From positions 124,001-188,000 of the forward strand of contig CAKPLY010000001.1 in NCBI GenBank assembly GCA_934167825.1: a stretch of DNA of 64,000 bases. The letters run 5' to 3'. A program made the position numbers and the translations under genes. How positions within the stretch are numbered: position 1 is the first letter of the stretch; the number at the start of each line of letters is the position of its first letter. The DNA comes from an uncultured Bacilli bacterium (GTDB lineage Bacteria; Bacillota_I; Bacilli_A; RF39; UBA660). The notes under the pieces were generated by a model, which was not told the origin of the DNA, ran no database searches, and worked only from the letters and a program-made list of their open reading frames with translations. Below, in pieces: positions 61,708 through 64,000 of the stretch.

Positions 61708-61736
61708 ATGATATCATAATTTGGTAATTTATGCAA
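61708..61736 (-). promoter_or_regulatory. Promoter of the leader-surface protein unit
   Basis: Minus-strand TTGCAT (61731-61736), 17 nt, TATCAT (61708-61713). It begins 18 nt after the upstream gene ends. Confidence 0.75.
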
Positions 61737-61753
61737 GGAGTTTTTTTCTTTTT

Positions 61754-62410
61754 TTAGAACATTGATATTTGGCCATCAACTTCTTTTTTCTTTTTTAATA
61801 CTTTTTTATTTATTTGTTCTTGTCTTTTTTCTTCCTGTTTTGTTATATGATTTCTTGTAAACATAGCAAGATCATGTAATGATTTATATTTTACTTTTAC
61901 TTCACCAGTTTCATAATTATAGTTATATATTTCTTTTTGGATAAAAGTTCTTAATAGTTCGTTTATATCATAGTCTATCATATGCATATCTTTAGCAATT
62001 AGATAGTATCTTATTATAGATATTATTTCATTATTTACGTAACTATTTCTATAGTATGTAATTAAGTTATTTAAAAAGTCATTATCTTCATTAAGAGATA
62101 AGATTAGATTTGTAAGATATGGAATATTTAAATATTTCTTATCTAAAAGAAACACTGGATCATATTTTACTTTTTCTAATTCTCCTTTGATTTTTCTTGC
62201 TATATATAATTTAGATTCTAAGTCTTTTGAACTTATTAAACTACTTTTATATAATTCTTGTTTTAATAAATCTTGATCTTTATACATTGAGGTAAAGTTA
62301 TCTATTTCCTCAAGGGTATATGAATTACCTTTAAGATTTGAAATTCTTTTAAAGTTATCAACGTTATTTAAGTTTATTTGTTTTTTGTTTAGCATTAAGT
62401 AGTATGCCAT
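61754..62410 (-). CDS. Unknown soluble helical protein with C-terminal clamp-binding-like motif
   Basis: 218 aa, almost all helical and highly charged, with no signal or membrane segment. Segments include MAYYLMLNKKQINLNNVDNF and YNYETGEVKVKYKSLHDLAM, then a Lys-rich helix (KKVLKKKKEVDGQISMF). The last five residues, QISMF, fit the QL[SD]LF-type pentapeptide by which bacterial proteins bind the replication sliding clamp. That, with the basic tail, hints at a DNA-related role, but I recognise no family. AAGGTG precedes the ATG. Confidence 0.55.
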   Translation of the reverse strand: MAYYLMLNKKQINLNNVDNFKRISNLKGNSYTLEEIDNFTSMYKDQDLLKQELYKSSLISSKDLESKLYIARKIKGELEKVKYDPVFLLDKKYLNIPYLTNLILSLNEDNDFLNNLITYYRNSYVNNEIISIIRYYLIAKDMHMIDYDINELLRTFIQKEIYNYNYETGEVKVKYKSLHDLAMFTRNHITKQEEKRQEQINKKVLKKKKEVDGQISMF

Positions 62411-62455
62411 ATTTATCCCACCTTGGGTATATTATATTAGATTAAATATGATATG

Positions 62456-62749
62456 TCAACTATATTTTTTCTTAAAATATAAATAAATAAGATAGTATAT
62501 TATACCTAGAACTAATAAGGGAATACTTTTTAATATGATGTTACTACTTAAGAAACTCTCTATTTTTGTAGTGTTAAAGTAAGGGATATTTTTACTTATT
62601 AAAAAATTTATTGTATAAGATAAAATTAAATTTAATATAAATGATGAAATATTAATTACTGAAGATAATTTATAGAAGAAAGATTTATCTTTTATTACAA
62701 AGTATAGTATGGTAGATAGTATTAGTATTATTATATAAATATATATCAT
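62456..62749 (-). CDS. Small membrane protein of unknown function
   Basis: 97 aa with three membrane segments (about 1-20, 28-52 and 70-92) and very few charges apart from the ends (YLYFKKKYS). It begins 4 nt after the stop of the upstream gene without a clear ribosome site, so translation is probably coupled. Not recognised. Confidence 0.5.
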   Translation of the reverse strand: MIYIYIIILILSTILYFVIKDKSFFYKLSSVINISSFILNLILSYTINFLISKNIPYFNTTKIESFLSSNIILKSIPLLVLGIIYYLIYLYFKKKYS

Positions 62750-62752
62750 ATT

Positions 62753-63235
62753 CTACTTTCTAGTTATTATAGATACATCTATATCATATATAAAGTTACT
62801 TATATCATTTTTATAGTATGAACTTTTAGTTATTACTTTGTTTTTTAGATTTTGTGGTATAGTATTATCTTCATTTGTAGACATTACTATTAAGTTATAT
62901 ATTTCATCATTAGTCATCTTATTATTACCATTTAATTTATAGTCTACGACACTTTTTAATACTACTTTTAAACTATTATTTAAAGGTATAGAATTAATTA
63001 GTATATCCATATCATCATCATTAATATTTAGTTCATCTTTAACAGTATAATATGTATTATTAAAGGTATTATCATTATTAGTTAGTATATCTTTGATAGT
63101 TAAGTCATTTACTATTTTATAGACATTATCTTCTTCAGTTACTTCGATTACTGCAGAATATGTTACTGCTAGAGAAGATATAAAGATTAATAATACTGTT
63201 AGAAATGATACTAGTATTAGTGTTTTTTTATTCAT
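62753..63235 (-). CDS. Secreted or anchored protein of unknown function
   Basis: 160 aa. A hydrophobic segment at residues 5-27 (LILVSFLTVLLIFISSLAVT) is followed by an Asn/Asp-rich soluble part with TVKDELNINDDDMDILINSI. GGTGAT precedes the ATG. It is probably cotranscribed with the small membrane protein. Not recognised. Confidence 0.5.
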   Translation of the reverse strand: MNKKTLILVSFLTVLLIFISSLAVTYSAVIEVTEEDNVYKIVNDLTIKDILTNNDNTFNNTYYTVKDELNINDDDMDILINSIPLNNSLKVVLKSVVDYKLNGNNKMTNDEIYNLIVMSTNEDNTIPQNLKNKVITKSSYYKNDISNFIYDIDVSIITRK

Positions 63236-63324
63236 ATATTATCACCAAATATAGTATTTACTGATACTTAAAAAATATAATAAAAAACTCCTAAAATATT
63301 TTAGGAATTTCTAAATACAATAAG

Positions 63325-63401
63325 TGGCGTCCCCAGAAGGATTCGAACCTTCGACCGCACGCTTAGAAGGCGTGTGCTCTATCCAGCTGAGCTATGAGGA
63401 C
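63325..63401 (-). tRNA. tRNA-Arg (anticodon TCT)
   Basis: 77 nt with encoded CCA. The acceptor GTCCTCA pairs with the 3' TGGGGAC (a wobble and an A-T pair included), the anticodon loop is CTTCTAA, and the T-arm is GTTCGAATC. It reads AGA, the main arginine codon here. The acceptor and D-arm are nearly the same as in the CCT isoacceptor at 51165. Confidence 0.96.
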
Positions 63402-63453
63402 AATATGTCTTTTTTCTTGACATATTAGATTATACACCACTTTTATTTTTATT

Positions 63454-64000
63454 TCAAGTATTTTTTGATAAAAATTTATAAATTTCTTCATTTTCTACTA
63501 AAAATACTACTTCTTCTACATTAAAGTTATCACTCATAGATAGTCCTACTGTGTATATTACTTCTTCTAGAATATTACTTTCTGCTATATCATTTAGAAG
63601 TAAATTATTAAAATTAAGTTTTATGGTATTACCTTCTTTTTCATAGTCCAATAATCTTGCTCCGACATTTAGAAATGACATTAGGTTAGTTTCATAGACA
63701 TAGGAAGATGAAAGTTCATTTATTATTACTTTTATTTTATCTTGTTCATTTTTATTTATGTATTTAGTCACTGGTACATAGTAATAGTTATCATTATAAG
63801 AGTTTACATAGTAAGTTATATATTTATCTATATTAGTAGTAGTAGTTAGTTCATAGGTTTTATTTATTCCATAATCTTTGTCTAATATTGTTGGAAGTAA
63901 TTTTTTACTGTTAGGTAGACTACTTAGTTTAGTACCTTCGACACTTATTATTACTTTATTTATTCCCTCAATACTTGTTAGGGTATATATTAGAGATTCA
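63454..64000 (-). CDS. GerMN-domain protein, N-terminus beyond the right edge
   Basis: The frame stays open from the stop at 63454 to the window edge (182 codons). A GTG at 63771 is internal, not the start. Two GerMN-like repeats are visible: ESLIYTLTSIEGINKVIISV near the edge and EEVIYTVGLSMSDNFNVEEV near the end, each a helix followed by a beta strand with VEG/VEN. GerM lipoproteins act in spore germination and cortex formation; in non-spore formers GerMN proteins associate with cell-wall amidases. The N-terminal lipobox, if any, is outside the window. Confidence 0.8.
   Translation of the reverse strand, partial: ESLIYTLTSIEGINKVIISVEGTKLSSLPNSKKLLPTILDKDYGINKTYELTTTTNIDKYITYYVNSYNDNYYYVPVTKYINKNEQDKIKVIINELSSSYVYETNLMSFLNVGARLLDYEKEGNTIKLNFNNLLLNDIAESNILEEVIYTVGLSMSDNFNVEEVVFLVENEEIYKFLSKNT

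Noticed and set aside
63454..63771. Complete 105-aa protein starting at a GTG at 63771
   Set aside because: The frame continues upstream with a second GerMN-like repeat to the window edge, so this is the 3' part of a longer gene.

Overview
The window is one continuous piece of a strongly AT-rich, low-GC Gram-positive (Bacillota) chromosome. It uses the standard bacterial code: TGA acts as a stop, and TTG/GTG starts occur. Typical Bacilli housekeeping genes are present (RNase J, RuvA, Ddl, Rel, RNase R, L19, the YmfF/YmfH M16 pair, FtsK/SpoIIIE, HemW, IleRS behind a T-box, DacA), together with SpoIVB- and GerM-like genes. The many large cell-surface proteins and the gene style suggest an uncultured gut Bacilli lineage related to the Mollicutes; that placement is inference. 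Almost every gene lies on the minus strand. The only clear plus-strand genes are a type III toxin and a SpoIVB-like protease.

Layout. 1-6.8 kb: the end of one large surface protein, an RNase J with altered metal ligands, and a pair of surface-protein paralogues (2817-3887 and 4928-6541). The paralogues are nearly identical except for one hypervariable block. An intact Avd-like gene and broken MutS-like remnants lie between them, which is the make-up of a diversity-generating retroelement (DGR) locus without its reverse transcriptase. 6.8-24 kb: ruvA-ddl, rel-dtd-AI-2E transporter, a YhcG nuclease, capA with two RNase R genes, L19, the M16 pair and deoD. 24-38.5 kb: a formylglycine-enzyme-like (FGE-like) surface protein, an ATPase, ftsK, a prepilin-like cysteine-rich protein, hemW, a degenerate kinase/receiver protein, an acyl-CoA-synthetase-like enzyme, mscL and a ZIP transporter. 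38.6-39.8 kb: a type III toxin-antitoxin module with two antitoxin RNA arrays. 40-51 kb: spoIVB-like, acetyltransferases, an ABC-F ATPase inserted beside dacA, and trpS. 51-56.5 kb: a tRNA-Arg, small genes and ileS with its T-box. 56.5-61.7 kb: two more FGE-like surface proteins and an orphan variable-repeat fragment. 61.7-64 kb: small unknown genes, a second tRNA-Arg and a GerM-like protein.

The most striking system is the identical 5' architecture of the three FGE-like surface-protein genes (24167, 56859, 59011). Each has a promoter with a 17-bp spacer, then a conserved leader ORF containing a run of 9 or 10 G, then a strong intrinsic terminator whose 5' arm is the last part of that leader ORF, and finally the surface-protein gene. 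With 9 G the leader frame stays open for 39 codons and ends inside the terminator hairpin; with 8 or 10 G it stops far upstream. This predicts phase-variable transcription attenuation: slippage in the G tract decides whether a ribosome blocks the terminator. In this sequence one locus has 9 G (predicted ON) and two have 10 G (predicted OFF).

DGR-style sequence variation of the encoded proteins combined with on/off switching of their transcription would give this organism a two-layer surface-diversification programme. The reverse transcriptase and template repeat are not in the window.
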